A DNA stretch of 64,000 nucleotides, taken from the NCBI RefSeq assembly GCF_021730305.1, contig NZ_CP032674.1, positions 3,085,001-3,149,000 on the forward strand, read 5' to 3'. Origin of the DNA: Xanthobacter sp. YC-JY1 (GTDB lineage: Bacteria; Pseudomonadota; Alphaproteobacteria; Rhizobiales; Xanthobacteraceae). This document shows positions 45,177 through 54,269 of the stretch, piece by piece. Numbering within the stretch: the stretch's first letter is position 1; each line of letters begins with the position of its first letter. The notes under the pieces were generated by a model. It worked only from the letters and a program-made list of their open reading frames with translations. It did no database searches and was not told where the DNA came from. The translations under genes and the position numbers were made by a program.

Positions 45177-47873
45177 TCAGGCCCTGAGCGTCTCGCTCAC
45201 GGCGGCGACCAGCTGCTTCAGCGAGAAGGGCTTAGGCAGGAAGGAGAAATGCTCGCTCGGCGGCAGGTTGCGGGCGAACGCCTCCTCTGCATAGCCGGAA
45301 ATGAAGATCACCTTCAGCCCCGGCTCGCGGCTGCGCAATTCCCGCAGCAGGGTCGGGCCGTCCATCTCCGGCATCACCACGTCGGAGATGACGAGATCGA
45401 CCTTGCCCTCGCGCTCGATCAATTCCAGCGCCTCGACACCGCTGGCGGCGGCCAGCACTTCGTAGCCGCGATTGGCGAGCGCGCGGCTGGCGAAGGCGCG
45501 CACCGCGTCCTCGTCCTCCACCAGCAGCACGCGACGCCCCTGCCCCGTGGTGTCGCCGGCCTTGGGCTCCGGCTCGGCGGGCTTGGGCGCCTCTTCCTCC
45601 TCGGTGCCGGCCACATGACGGGGCAGGAACACGCGGAAGATGGTGCCGCGCCCCATCTCGCTGTCGGCGAGGATGGTGCCGCCGGTCTGCTGCACGATGC
45701 CATAGACGGTGGACAGGCCGAGCCCGGTGCCCTTGCCCACTTCCTTGGTGGAGAAGAAGGGCTCGAAGATCTTGTCCATGATGTCGGGCGGGATGCCGGT
45801 GCCGGTGTCCACCACCTCCACCATCACATAGTCGCCCTCCGGCAGCCCCTGCCCGTAGGCGGCGCAGCCGGCGGCCGGCACGTTGCCGGTGCGGATGGTG
45901 AGGGTGCCGCCGTCGGGCATGGCGTCGCGGGCATTGACCGCGAGGTTCACGATCACCTGCTCGAACTGGTTCACGTCCACCTTCACCGGCCACAAATCGC
46001 GGGCGTGCTCCACGTCGAGGGTGATGCGCTCGCCGATGAGGCGGCGCAGCAAGGCGGCGGCGTCCGAGATCACGTCGCCGAGCTCGATCACCTGCGGGCG
46101 CAGGGTCTGGCGGCGGGAGAAGGCGAGCAGCTGCCGCACGAGGCCGGCGGCGCGGTTCGCGTTCTGCTTGATCTGCATGATGTCCGGGAAGGACGGATCG
46201 CTCGGCCGGTGCTTGGCGAGGAGCAGGTCGCAATAGCCGATGATGGCGGTGAGCACGTTGTTGAAGTCGTGCGCCACGCCGCCGGCGAGGTGCCCCACCG
46301 CCTGCAACTTCTGCGACTGGGCGAACTGCACCTCCAGCGCCCGCTGCTCGGTCATGTCGATGGCGCACAAGGCGATGTCGCCGCTGGGATCGAGGGGCGC
46401 CGCATAGAAACGGACCGAGCGGGCGCTGCCGCCGGCCAAGGTCACGTCGCAGGGCGCCGGCGGCTCGCTGGCGCCGGCGGCTGCCGCGAGCAGCGCCTCC
46501 GTGCCGGAGGGGTCCGAAACCAGCGCGGTCAGCGGGCGGCCGGCTGCATCGCGGCCAAACAGGCGCTCGAAGGCCGCATTGGCGGCCCGCACGCCACCGG
46601 AGCGGTCCACCAGCGCCATGGCCAGCGGCGCCCGGCGGAAGAACAGGTCGCCGAGAACCTCGGTGCCGTCGCGCCGCGGGGCCGGGGTGTCCGTGGTCCG
46701 GGGGGAAGCGGCGCCAAGCGCGCCTTCCACCGCGTCGAGCGGCAGGGCGACGGCGCCGGTGCCGTCAGGGGCAGCGGCGATGCGCAGCAGAACCGGTAGC
46801 GCCGCGCCGTCCTTGCGCCGGAGCGAGGCCACCAGCGAGGCGCGGCCGCCATTCGCCTGCGCCGCCGCGAGGGCGGGCATGCTTTCCGGGGCGATGATGC
46901 GGCTGAGCGCCATGCCATCCGGCCCCCATTCGGCGAGGGCGTAGCCGAGCATGCGGCAGAAGGTGAGGTTGGGGTCAACCACCCGCCCGCCGACGATGCG
47001 CAGCAGCCCGGCCGGCAATTCTTCCCAAGATGCCACGAGGTCCGGCCCGGCGTAGCCCTCGGGGGCCGCCGGCGTCGGTGCAGGTGCATTGGCTTCGGTC
47101 GCAGGAAGCGGAGCGGGAACGGGAACAGCGACGACCGGCGCAGGCGCCACCACCACCGGGTCGGGCGGACGCACCGCGGGCGCGGCCGGCAGCGGCTTCG
47201 CGACAACCGGCGCGACAGGAGGAGGCGCGACAGGATGCGCGGCGGGAGCAGGCACCGGAGCGAAAGTCGGCGCCTCGCCCTCGGCGGTATCGACCATGCG
47301 CAGCGTCCACAGCACGCGCCGCGGTCCGCCCACGGGATGCACGGAGACCTCGAGCTGCCGCCCGCGCACGCCGCTACCGAAGGGCATGGTGCTCAGGTGG
47401 ACCGTCGAGCCGGCAACGGCATTGAGCAGCTCACCCACGGTCGTCTGGCTGCCGGGAATGCGGGAGAGGAAGCGCTCGGGCAGAGGCGGCTCGGCGGTAC
47501 CACTGCGGCACATGCGCAGATAGGCTGCGTTCGCCTCGACGATCCGTTCGCCATCCTCGACCACGGCCATGGCGTCGCCGGATGCCGCAAGGGCAATCGC
47601 GCCCAGCGGGTCCTCCGGCTCGGCGCCCTTGAAGGTGCGGCGGGCGGCCAGGAACAGTTCAACCACCCCGACCACGGCCAGCGCCGCGATGATGGCCGAG
47701 GGTATGCCGCCGCCGTCGCGCCCGAGGATGGTCGCGCCCACGAAGCCCCCCGCCAGCGCGAAGGCGACGATGAAAAGCCGGGTGCCCAGCGGCCCCGCCC
47801 GACGGCTCTTCTTGCGCCGGACGGTGGTTCCCTGGTCCTTCTTCTGGCGACCCCGCATGCGCTCTTGTACCAT
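45177..47873 (-). CDS. cckA: Cell-cycle hybrid histidine kinase CckA
   Basis: 898 aa. Two N-terminal membrane helices (LFIVAFALAGGFVGATILG and IIAALAVVGVVELFLAARR), PAS-type sensor regions in the first 500 residues with Pro/Ala-rich linkers, HisKA with the phospho-acceptor His in HLAGGVAHDFNNVLTAIIGY, and HATPase with VNLAVNARDAMPDGGTLTIR. The receiver domain has LLVEDEDAVRAFASRAL and the Asp in VDLVISDVVMPEMDGPTLL. In alphaproteobacteria CckA phosphorylates ChpT and so CtrA and CpdR. Internal linkers are longer than in Caulobacter. An ATG five codons in is a possible start. Confidence 0.92.
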   Translation of the reverse strand: MVQERMRGRQKKDQGTTVRRKKSRRAGPLGTRLFIVAFALAGGFVGATILGRDGGGIPSAIIAALAVVGVVELFLAARRTFKGAEPEDPLGAIALAASGDAMAVVEDGERIVEANAAYLRMCRSGTAEPPLPERFLSRIPGSQTTVGELLNAVAGSTVHLSTMPFGSGVRGRQLEVSVHPVGGPRRVLWTLRMVDTAEGEAPTFAPVPAPAAHPVAPPPVAPVVAKPLPAAPAVRPPDPVVVAPAPVVAVPVPAPLPATEANAPAPTPAAPEGYAGPDLVASWEELPAGLLRIVGGRVVDPNLTFCRMLGYALAEWGPDGMALSRIIAPESMPALAAAQANGGRASLVASLRRKDGAALPVLLRIAAAPDGTGAVALPLDAVEGALGAASPRTTDTPAPRRDGTEVLGDLFFRRAPLAMALVDRSGGVRAANAAFERLFGRDAAGRPLTALVSDPSGTEALLAAAAGASEPPAPCDVTLAGGSARSVRFYAAPLDPSGDIALCAIDMTEQRALEVQFAQSQKLQAVGHLAGGVAHDFNNVLTAIIGYCDLLLAKHRPSDPSFPDIMQIKQNANRAAGLVRQLLAFSRRQTLRPQVIELGDVISDAAALLRRLIGERITLDVEHARDLWPVKVDVNQFEQVIVNLAVNARDAMPDGGTLTIRTGNVPAAGCAAYGQGLPEGDYVMVEVVDTGTGIPPDIMDKIFEPFFSTKEVGKGTGLGLSTVYGIVQQTGGTILADSEMGRGTIFRVFLPRHVAGTEEEEAPKPAEPEPKAGDTTGQGRRVLLVEDEDAVRAFASRALANRGYEVLAAASGVEALELIEREGKVDLVISDVVMPEMDGPTLLRELRSREPGLKVIFISGYAEEAFARNLPPSEHFSFLPKPFSLKQLVAAVSETLRA

Positions 47874-48167
47874 TCCGGCGATCCGTTCAGGCGATCTGCC
47901 GCCCTGATGCGTGCACCATTCGCACGGATTTAAGGGAGAGAATCGCCGGTGACTTAAATCCTGCCACGATTATCAACAAAACCTTAGGCCCTGAGGCTCA
48001 CGATGCGCGACCGGCGCGGCTATTGGCGCGAGCGGGCGTCTAGGCATTTCGTGATATTGACGGCGTGAGGGCCCACAGGGCATCGCGCGTTCCGGATATG
48101 GATGCCGGAGGGAGGCTGCCGACGGGCCATGGCCTGGGGACGCGCCCGGTTCGAGTAAAGCGGAGGC

Positions 48168-49703
48168 ATGATGCTACAGCAGTTGTTCGGTACCCAGCTC
48201 GCGTTTCCGATTCGGGTGGCCATCGCCGCCATCGTGATCGCCGCGCTGCTGGGCTTGACGGTGCTGGTGATGCGCCGCCTCGCCGGCCGCGCCGCCGGAG
48301 GCGACCGCCGCGGCCGTACGGGCCCCCGCCTGTCCGTGCTCGACAGCGTCTCCGTGGACCAGCGTCGCCGCCTCGTCCTCGTACGCCGGGACGAGGTGGA
48401 ACACCTGCTGCTGATCGGCGGCAACAGCGACCTCGTCATCGAGCAGAACATCGGCGCGACCGAGGCAGTGGAAACCGCACCCGCCGCCGTGCCCCCGCCG
48501 CGCGAGGCCCCGACCCTGCAGCGGCCCACCCCGCGCCGCCCCCTTTCCGCCGCCCCTGCCCCGGCGGTGCTGGCCGCCGAGACCGCCGCCCCCGGCCTGC
48601 CGGCCCCCGAGCCCGCACCGTCGGACGCCGCTGCCGCCCCCGCCACCGAGACCCGAGAGGAGCGCCGCTCCGCCTTGGCCCGCCGTCCGCTGATGCGGGG
48701 CGATGGCACCCTCTCCGGCCGCCCCGCCTCGCGCACGGCCGCCACTCCCGAGCCCGCCCCGGCAAAGGAGCCCGTACGGGCCGAGGCGCCGCGCCCCGAT
48801 CAGGCCCGCCTCGACGCCCTCAAGGCCGAGTTCGCCGCCAGCACGCCGACCATCGATGCCCCCAAGGTCGACGCGCCCAAAATTGATGCGCCCAAGATCG
48901 AGGCCGCCCGGGTCGAGTCCGTGAAGGTGGAGGCGCCCCGTCCCGAGGTGGCGAAGGCCGAGCCCCCCAAGGTCGAGCCCGAGGATGCGCCCCCCGCGGT
49001 GAGCGAAGTGGCGGCGGAACTCGAGGACCTCACCCACCGGCTCGATGCCGCCCTCGTCCACCCGCAGCCGGCCACCGCCGCGCCGCAGATCAGCCTTTCC
49101 GATCTCCTCGGTGACGAGCCTGCGGCCCCCGCAGAGCCGGCCCCGGTGCCCCGCCCCGAGCCGGTGATCGAGCCCCCCCCGCCGCCGCGCAGCGAGGGCC
49201 CGTTGTCCCGGTTCCTCTCCCAGTCGCGCAACCGCTCGGCGGAGACGCGTCCTGTGGAGCCCCGCGCCATTGAGCCCCGGCCGCGCGTCGATGCGCCCCC
49301 GCGCACCGAAGCCCCCCGCACCGAGGCGCCGATGCGCCCGCGCGAATTCGCCTTCCGCCCGGCCGGCGAGAACCGCCCGCTGCCGGCACCGGAGCAGGCG
49401 CGCCGCGACCCCCTCGCCTTGCGCGATGTGAGCCGCGAGGCGCCGCCCCTGCGGCCCGAGACCACGAGCCCGCTGCTGCGCGCGCCCTCCCCAAGCGTGG
49501 CCCCGGCGTCCCCGGAGGTCGCCCCGCCGGTGATCCATGCGCCGGCGCCGTCCCATGCGGCCCCGCCGGTGGCCGCGCCCCCGAGCGCTCCTCATGCCGG
49601 TGAGGCGCCCGCCGTCGAGCCCGACGCGTCGCGCGACCCGCTGGACGATTTCGACGCCGAGATGGCGAACCTGCTCGGCCGCACCAACGCGCGCAGCCGC
49701 TGA
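48168..49703 (+). CDS. FliO-like membrane protein with long Pro/Ala tail
   Basis: 511 aa; ATG ATG at 48168 with CGGAGGC upstream. One membrane helix (RVAIAAIVIAALLGLTVLVM), then the FliO-type motif RLSVLDSVSVDQRRRLVLVR, DEVEHLLLIGGNSDLVIEQN. From about residue 100 the protein is low-complexity Pro/Ala/Glu/Arg to the end, four times longer than classical FliO. FliO helps assemble FliP of the flagellar export gate, but no flagellar gene is near. The homologous gene often sits near cckA and dksA in this order. Call is for the N-terminal domain only. Confidence 0.8.
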   Translation: MMLQQLFGTQLAFPIRVAIAAIVIAALLGLTVLVMRRLAGRAAGGDRRGRTGPRLSVLDSVSVDQRRRLVLVRRDEVEHLLLIGGNSDLVIEQNIGATEAVETAPAAVPPPREAPTLQRPTPRRPLSAAPAPAVLAAETAAPGLPAPEPAPSDAAAAPATETREERRSALARRPLMRGDGTLSGRPASRTAATPEPAPAKEPVRAEAPRPDQARLDALKAEFAASTPTIDAPKVDAPKIDAPKIEAARVESVKVEAPRPEVAKAEPPKVEPEDAPPAVSEVAAELEDLTHRLDAALVHPQPATAAPQISLSDLLGDEPAAPAEPAPVPRPEPVIEPPPPPRSEGPLSRFLSQSRNRSAETRPVEPRAIEPRPRVDAPPRTEAPRTEAPMRPREFAFRPAGENRPLPAPEQARRDPLALRDVSREAPPLRPETTSPLLRAPSPSVAPASPEVAPPVIHAPAPSHAAPPVAAPPSAPHAGEAPAVEPDASRDPLDDFDAEMANLLGRTNARSR

Positions 49704-49734
49704 CCCTTCGCCGGCTCCGGCCGGGCCCAGACGC

Positions 49735-49772
49735 AAGAAGGCCGGCGGGGCGATGGCTCCGCCGGCCTTCTT
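49735..49772. terminator. Bidirectional terminator between fliO-like gene and dksA
   Basis: AAGAAGGCCGGCGG (49735-49748) and CCGCCGGCCTTCTT (49759-49772) form a perfect 14-bp stem with a 10-base loop, with A/T-rich ends in both directions. It lies between two convergent genes and can stop both. Confidence 0.9.
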
Positions 49773-49818
49773 CACATTTGAAATCGTTGCGCCGGAAGAA
49801 ACCGCCGGAGAAAGCGGC

Positions 49819-50235
49819 TCAGTCGTCGCGATAGACCCGCTCGCGCCGCTCGTGGCGCTCCTGCGCCTCCACCGAGAGGGTGGCGATGGGCCGGGCCTCG
49901 AGGCGCTTCAGCGAGATGGGCTCGCCGGTGTCCTCGCAATAGCCGTAGGAGCCGTCCTCGATCCGCTGGAGCGCCGCGTCGATCTTGGCGATCAGCTTGC
50001 GCTGGCGGTCACGGGCGCGCAGCTCGATGGAGCGGTCGGTTTCGGACGAGGCCCGGTCTGCCAGATCCGGGTGATTCTGGTTCTCGTCCTGAAGGTGCTG
50101 CAGGGTCTCGCGGGCCTCCTTCAGGATGTCGTCCTTCCAACGCAGCAGCTTGAGGCGAAAATATTCGCGCTGCCGGTCATTCATGAAGGGCTCGTCCTCA
50201 CGGGGCCGATAGTCCTCGTCGATTTGGATCGACAT
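49819..50235 (-). CDS. dksA: DksA, RNA polymerase-binding transcription factor
   Basis: 138 aa from the ATG at 50235. Coiled coil (REYFRLKLLRWKDDILKEAR) followed by the globular part with SYGYCEDTGEPISLKRLEAR and PIATLSVEAQERHERRERVY. Only one of the four zinc cysteines of E. coli DksA remains, typical for alphaproteobacterial DksA. It acts with ppGpp at promoters. Convergent with the FliO-like gene. Confidence 0.93.
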   Translation of the reverse strand: MSIQIDEDYRPREDEPFMNDRQREYFRLKLLRWKDDILKEARETLQHLQDENQNHPDLADRASSETDRSIELRARDRQRKLIAKIDAALQRIEDGSYGYCEDTGEPISLKRLEARPIATLSVEAQERHERRERVYRDD

Positions 50236-50555
50236 CAGCAAGGTCCTCGATATGCGTCGCTCTGCCGTCGAAGCGAGACGCTGCAAGGCGGATCATGCCC
50301 ATCCGGCCTTGCATGGAGCCAAGCACCGACGACGAACTCCCCGTCACGGAACTTAGGAGCTGCCGCCCCGGCCGTGCGGGCCGGCGGAGCCGACCTTTCG
50401 GCCAGGAGGACGCCCCATGGTCGCCGCGCTTATATCGACGCCTTCGGGTTCCGACAACCGGCATATCCTTGCCCGGTGGGCGCCGCCCCTTGACGGATGG
50501 GCGCCACGTGCCGACCTTGCTGCGGCGCGACAGGCGGCGGAAGGGATCAAGTCTC

Positions 50556-51401
50556 ATGCGGTTCGAGGGCACGAAGAGCTATGTGGCCACCGACGACCTC
50601 AAGGTCGCCGTCAATGCGGCCCTCGTCCTCGAACGCCCCCTGCTCATCAAGGGCGAGCCCGGAACGGGAAAAACCGTTCTAGCGCAGGAGGTTGCAGAAG
50701 CCCTCGGAGCGCCGCTGATCGAGTGGCACGTCAAATCCACCACCAAGGCGCAGCAGGGCCTCTACGAGTATGACGCGGTGGCCCGCCTGCGCGACAGCCA
50801 GCTCGGCGACCCCAAGGTCCACGATATCGCCAACTACATCCGCAAGGGAAAGTTGTGGACGGCCTTCTCCTCCCCCGTCCGGCCGGTGCTGCTGATCGAC
50901 GAGGTGGACAAGGCGGACATCGAGTTTCCCAACGATCTGCTGCAGGAACTCGACCGCATGGAGTTCCATGTCTACGAGACCGGCGAGCAGGTGAAGGCGG
51001 CGCAGCGCCCCCTCGTCATCATCACCTCCAACAATGAGAAGGAGCTGCCGGACGCCTTCCTGCGCCGCTGCTTCTTCCACTACATCCGCTTCCCCGATCC
51101 CGAGACCATGCGGGCCATCGTCGAGGTGCACTTCCCCGGCATCAAGCAGCGCCTGGTGGGCGAGGCCCTGCGCATCTTCTACGAGCTGCGCGATGTGCCC
51201 GGCCTGAAGAAGAAGCCCTCCACCTCCGAGCTGATCGACTGGCTGAAGCTGCTCATGGCCGAGGACATCGAGCTGGAAACCCTGCGCGAGAAGGACGTGC
51301 GCAAGGCCATTCCCCCGCTCGCCGGCGCGCTGCTCAAGAACGAGCAGGACGTGCACATGTTCGAGCGCCTCGCCTTCCTCGCCCGGCGGGAGCAGCGCTG
51401 A
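50556..51401 (+). CDS. MoxR-family AAA ATPase
   Basis: 281 aa from the ATG at 50556; the longer frame upstream is not supported. Walker A GEPGTGKTVLAQEVAEALG, Walker B PVLLIDEVDKADIEFPND, sensor region LVIITSNNEKELPDAFLRRC. MoxR ATPases act with VWA-domain partners to mature metal enzymes or membrane complexes. Here the next gene is a 141-aa low-complexity protein and no VWA gene follows, so the partner must be elsewhere. Confidence 0.92.
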   Translation: MRFEGTKSYVATDDLKVAVNAALVLERPLLIKGEPGTGKTVLAQEVAEALGAPLIEWHVKSTTKAQQGLYEYDAVARLRDSQLGDPKVHDIANYIRKGKLWTAFSSPVRPVLLIDEVDKADIEFPNDLLQELDRMEFHVYETGEQVKAAQRPLVIITSNNEKELPDAFLRRCFFHYIRFPDPETMRAIVEVHFPGIKQRLVGEALRIFYELRDVPGLKKKPSTSELIDWLKLLMAEDIELETLREKDVRKAIPPLAGALLKNEQDVHMFERLAFLARREQR

Positions 51402-51404
51402 TCC

Positions 51405-51830
51405 ATGGACGCGACGCAGATCCTCGTCGCCCTCCTCATCATCGGCGCGCCGCTGGCGCTGTTCCTCAGCCTGCGCGGCGGTGGCAAGGCGGGCGGCGGC
51501 GGCACGAAGCCCGACGCTGCCCGGCCGGACACCGGGCCGAACCGCGCGCGGCCGCCGGCCGATTACGGGATCGGCCGCGAAGACTCCCCTGCCCCGTCCG
51601 CATCGACAGCCAACAGCAGCGAGCAGGACAGCGCCAATGCGCAGCGGGCAGCCGCTGCGGCGGCGGCCGGCGGCGCGCTGATCATCGCGGCGGGATATTC
51701 CGCCCATCACCATTCCGGCGAGGCGGGGGGCGAATCCCCCCATGTGGGCCATAGCGGCGGCGGCCCCGATGCCGGTGACAGCGGCGGCTCGGGAGACGGG
51801 GACGGTGGCGGCGGAGGTGGTGGCGATTAG
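51405..51830 (+). CDS. 141-aa membrane-anchored low-complexity protein
   Basis: Starts four bases after the MoxR gene. One N-terminal helix (QILVALLIIGAPLALFLSLR) followed by Gly/Pro-rich sequence, a second Ala-rich hydrophobic stretch ([20 protein letters not shown]) and a His/Gly/Asp-rich tail (GSGDGDGGGGGGGD). His-rich plus Asp/Gly-rich composition could bind metal. Its place after moxR suggests a common transcript, but no homologue is recognised. Confidence 0.65.
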   Translation: MDATQILVALLIIGAPLALFLSLRGGGKAGGGGTKPDAARPDTGPNRARPPADYGIGREDSPAPSASTANSSEQDSANAQRAAAAAAAGGALIIAAGYSAHHHSGEAGGESPHVGHSGGGPDAGDSGGSGDGDGGGGGGGD

Positions 51831-51883
51831 GGTCGTCCGCCGCCGCTCGGGGAACAACACTTAGCCAACCTGCGAAGTTTTCC

Positions 51884-51927
51884 TTGCAAGCATCATCCGC
51901 GCGCATATACTTAGCCACATGGCTAAG
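51884..51927 (+). promoter_or_regulatory. Promoter and palindromic operator of the ArsR gene
   Basis: TTGCAA (51884-51889), 16 bases, TATACT (51906-51911): a near-consensus sigma70 promoter with a predicted start at about 51918, directly at the ATG (51919), so the mRNA would be leaderless. CTTAGCCA-CA-TGGCTAAG (51910-51927) is a palindrome with 8-bp arms across the -10 end and start codon, ideal for autorepression. A further half-site CTTAGCCA lies at 51860-51867. Confidence 0.7.
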
Positions 51928-52260
51928 CATGATCCCGATCTTTCGCTGCTCTTCCACGCCCTGGCCGATCCGACCCGCCGGTCGATCCTGACGCGCCTCG
52001 CCGAGGGGCCGGCAGCGGTGACGGATCTCGCCGGCCCCACCGGCCTGCGCCTGCCCACCGTCATGCGGCATCTGTCCGTGCTGGAGGAGGCCGGGCTGAT
52101 CGCCACGACCAAGGACGGGCGCGTGCGCACCTGCGCCATCCGCCCGGAGGCGCTGGAGCCCGCCCGCACCTGGCTCGACGAACAGCGCGCGCTCTGGGAG
52201 GCCCGGCTCGACCGGCTGGACGCCTTCGTGACCAACGTGATGAAGGGAGGAAACCAATGA
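51919..52260 (+). CDS. ArsR-family transcriptional regulator
   Basis: 113 aa. Winged helix: LFHALADPTRRSILTRLAEG, recognition helix LRLPTVMRHLSVLEEAGLIA, wing TTKDGRVRTCAIRPEALE. No metal-binding Cys pair of classical ArsR; it belongs to the subgroup paired with SRPBCC/AHSA1 genes. It overlaps that gene by four bases (ATGA) and probably represses both genes from the palindrome at its start. Confidence 0.9.
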   Translation: MAKHDPDLSLLFHALADPTRRSILTRLAEGPAAVTDLAGPTGLRLPTVMRHLSVLEEAGLIATTKDGRVRTCAIRPEALEPARTWLDEQRALWEARLDRLDAFVTNVMKGGNQ

Positions 52261-53144
52261 CCCTGCAGGACGCCCCCGGCCGCTTCGCCACGCTGACTTT
52301 CACGCGCGAGGTCGCCGCGCCGCTCGCGACCCTCTGGCAGGCCTGGACCGCCCCGGCCGCACGGGCGGTGTGGGCCGCGCCCACGCCCGCCGTGACGGTG
52401 GAATTTCTGGAGGCAGACACACGCGTGGGCGGCCGCGAGGTCTCGCTTTGCAAGGTCGCGGGCGCGCCCGACATCAGGTGCGAATGCGGCTGGCTGGCGA
52501 TCACCCCCGCCGCGCGCAGCGTGAACTATGAGGTGGTCTCCACCTCAGGCGAAACCCAATCGGCGGCGCTGGTGACGGCGGACTTCTCCGGCGACGGCGC
52601 GCGCAGCCGGCTGGTGGTGACCGTCCAGCTCTCCTCGCTCGCCGGGGATATGGAGGCGGGATACCGGCAGGGTTTCGAGGCCGGGCTCGGCAATCTCGCC
52701 GACGCGGCCGAGCGCACCATGGTTCTGGAGCGGGTCATCAAGGCTCCGCGCGCCGTGGTCTGGGGGGCGTGGATGAACCCGCAGTCGCTGCCGCTATGGT
52801 GGGGGCCGGAGGGCTTCTCCTGCCGCACCACGCGCATCGATCTGCGGCAGGGCGGCGAATGGGTGTTCGACATGATCGGTCCGGACGGCACCGTCTTCCC
52901 CAACCACCATCTCTACCGGGAGGTGCGGCCGCAGGAGCGGATCGCCTATTCCCTGCTCTGGGGCGAGAACGGGCCGAAGCATGCCGACGCCTGGGCGGCG
53001 TTCGACGAACAGGACGGGACGACCAAGGTCACGCTGGGCATGGTGTTCAGCACGGCGGCCGAATTTCAGACCGCCAAGGGCTTCGGCGCGGTGGAACTCG
53101 GCCAGCAGACACTGGCCAAGCTGGAACGGCGCGTCACGGGCTGA
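52257..53144 (+). CDS. Tandem SRPBCC (AHSA1-type) protein
   Basis: 295 aa containing two START-like domains. The first (residues 1-145) has REVAAPLATLWQAWTAPAAR and GWLAITPAARSVNYEVV; the second (about 155-295) has RVIKAPRAVVWGAWMNPQSL, WWGPEGFSCRTTRIDLRQGG and EWVFDMIGPDGTVFPNHHLY. Normally these are single-domain proteins of about 150 aa, so this is a fusion or internal duplication. They bind hydrophobic ligands; the ligand is unknown. Coexpressed with ArsR. Confidence 0.87.
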   Translation: MTLQDAPGRFATLTFTREVAAPLATLWQAWTAPAARAVWAAPTPAVTVEFLEADTRVGGREVSLCKVAGAPDIRCECGWLAITPAARSVNYEVVSTSGETQSAALVTADFSGDGARSRLVVTVQLSSLAGDMEAGYRQGFEAGLGNLADAAERTMVLERVIKAPRAVVWGAWMNPQSLPLWWGPEGFSCRTTRIDLRQGGEWVFDMIGPDGTVFPNHHLYREVRPQERIAYSLLWGENGPKHADAWAAFDEQDGTTKVTLGMVFSTAAEFQTAKGFGAVELGQQTLAKLERRVTG

Positions 53145-53176
53145 AATTCAGCCCGGAACCCTCACCGCCAAATCTC

Positions 53177-54031
53177 TCACCACCAAGATTTGCCGATGTT
53201 GAAGGTGTAGCTCAGCGAGACGCCGGCGGTGAACTGGTTGGCATCGGTGGTCAGCGGCGAGGAGGCCGCATCGCCGAGGAGGCGGCCATAACCGCCGAAC
53301 ACGCCCGTTTCGAAGCCGTTGCGGAAATTGTAGGTGAGCTGCGCCATGGCGCCCACCATGTCGAAGCCGGCGGAGGCGTTGTAGACCGGCAGCGGATTGC
53401 CGAACGCATTGGCGACGACGGCCTGGACCGGCGTGACGCCGAAATAGGTGCTCATATAGCCCGAGCCGCCATAGGTGAGGCGGGGGCCGACGGCGAAGCG
53501 CCACTGGCCGTAGGGCAGGATCACGTCGGCGCCGAGCAGGCCACGGATACCTTCGAAGCCGCCCACGCCGTAGCGCAGTTCCGCGCGGGTGCGCAGCCAG
53601 TCGGTGATGTACCACTCGGCGAAGGCGCCGGCTTCCAGCGCCGGATCGATGTTGCCGAGGCCGGTGAGGCGATAGGAATCGCCGGAATCACGGCCCCAGT
53701 CGATGCGCCCGACCGCGCCGATGCGGAAATTGCCGGTGTCGAACAGGGCCAGGGACGGGTTGTCGTCCACGCTGCGGAAGACGTTGAGCTGGCTCGCCTT
53801 GCGGACGGAGAAGATGAGACCGGGCCGGAAGGAATAATTGTCCGCGCCGGGATAGCTCGGGTCCGCCGAGACGGACGCGCCGATGGTGAGGTACCAGTCC
53901 TCATTGGCCGAGGGCGGGACCGGGGTGGGCGGCGGCGGGGTGAACAGGTCGGCCGCATGCGCGACACCGCAGGCCCCCCCGGCGAGCACCGTGGCGAGGA
54001 GGAGGGAACGCAGCTTCGGGAACACGACCAT
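53177..54031 (-). CDS. MipA/OmpV-family outer-membrane protein
   Basis: 284 aa from the ATG at 54031 (ACAGAGG upstream). Signal peptide KLRSLLLATVLAGGACGVAH AA, then beta-barrel-type strands such as DWYLTIGASVSADPSYPGAD, YSFRPGLIFSVRKASQLNVF and AELRYGVGGFEG. The C-terminus ends TYFNIGKSWW-like, aromatic as in outer-membrane barrels. MipA binds murein enzymes in E. coli; the role here is not known. Confidence 0.85.
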   Translation of the reverse strand: MVVFPKLRSLLLATVLAGGACGVAHAADLFTPPPPTPVPPSANEDWYLTIGASVSADPSYPGADNYSFRPGLIFSVRKASQLNVFRSVDDNPSLALFDTGNFRIGAVGRIDWGRDSGDSYRLTGLGNIDPALEAGAFAEWYITDWLRTRAELRYGVGGFEGIRGLLGADVILPYGQWRFAVGPRLTYGGSGYMSTYFGVTPVQAVVANAFGNPLPVYNASAGFDMVGAMAQLTYNFRNGFETGVFGGYGRLLGDAASSPLTTDANQFTAGVSLSYTFNIGKSWW

Positions 54032-54269
54032 CGGGTGACCTCTGACAGAACCTGCGGCCATCCTGCGGCCGGGCGGCTTTACGAAATGCCAAAACCGCAC
54101 GGCTGGTGCACGGCAATAAAGCCGGCAAATCCGCTACTGCAAGGTGAGGGTTAACCAAGCGTTGGGTCAAGGCCGCCGCGACGATCCCGGCCCCGCGTTG
54201 CAGATCGGCAACGCCCGCCCGGCGCGCCGGGCCAGGAATGCGCGTTAGTAGGCCCCTCAGGAAGGCGCG

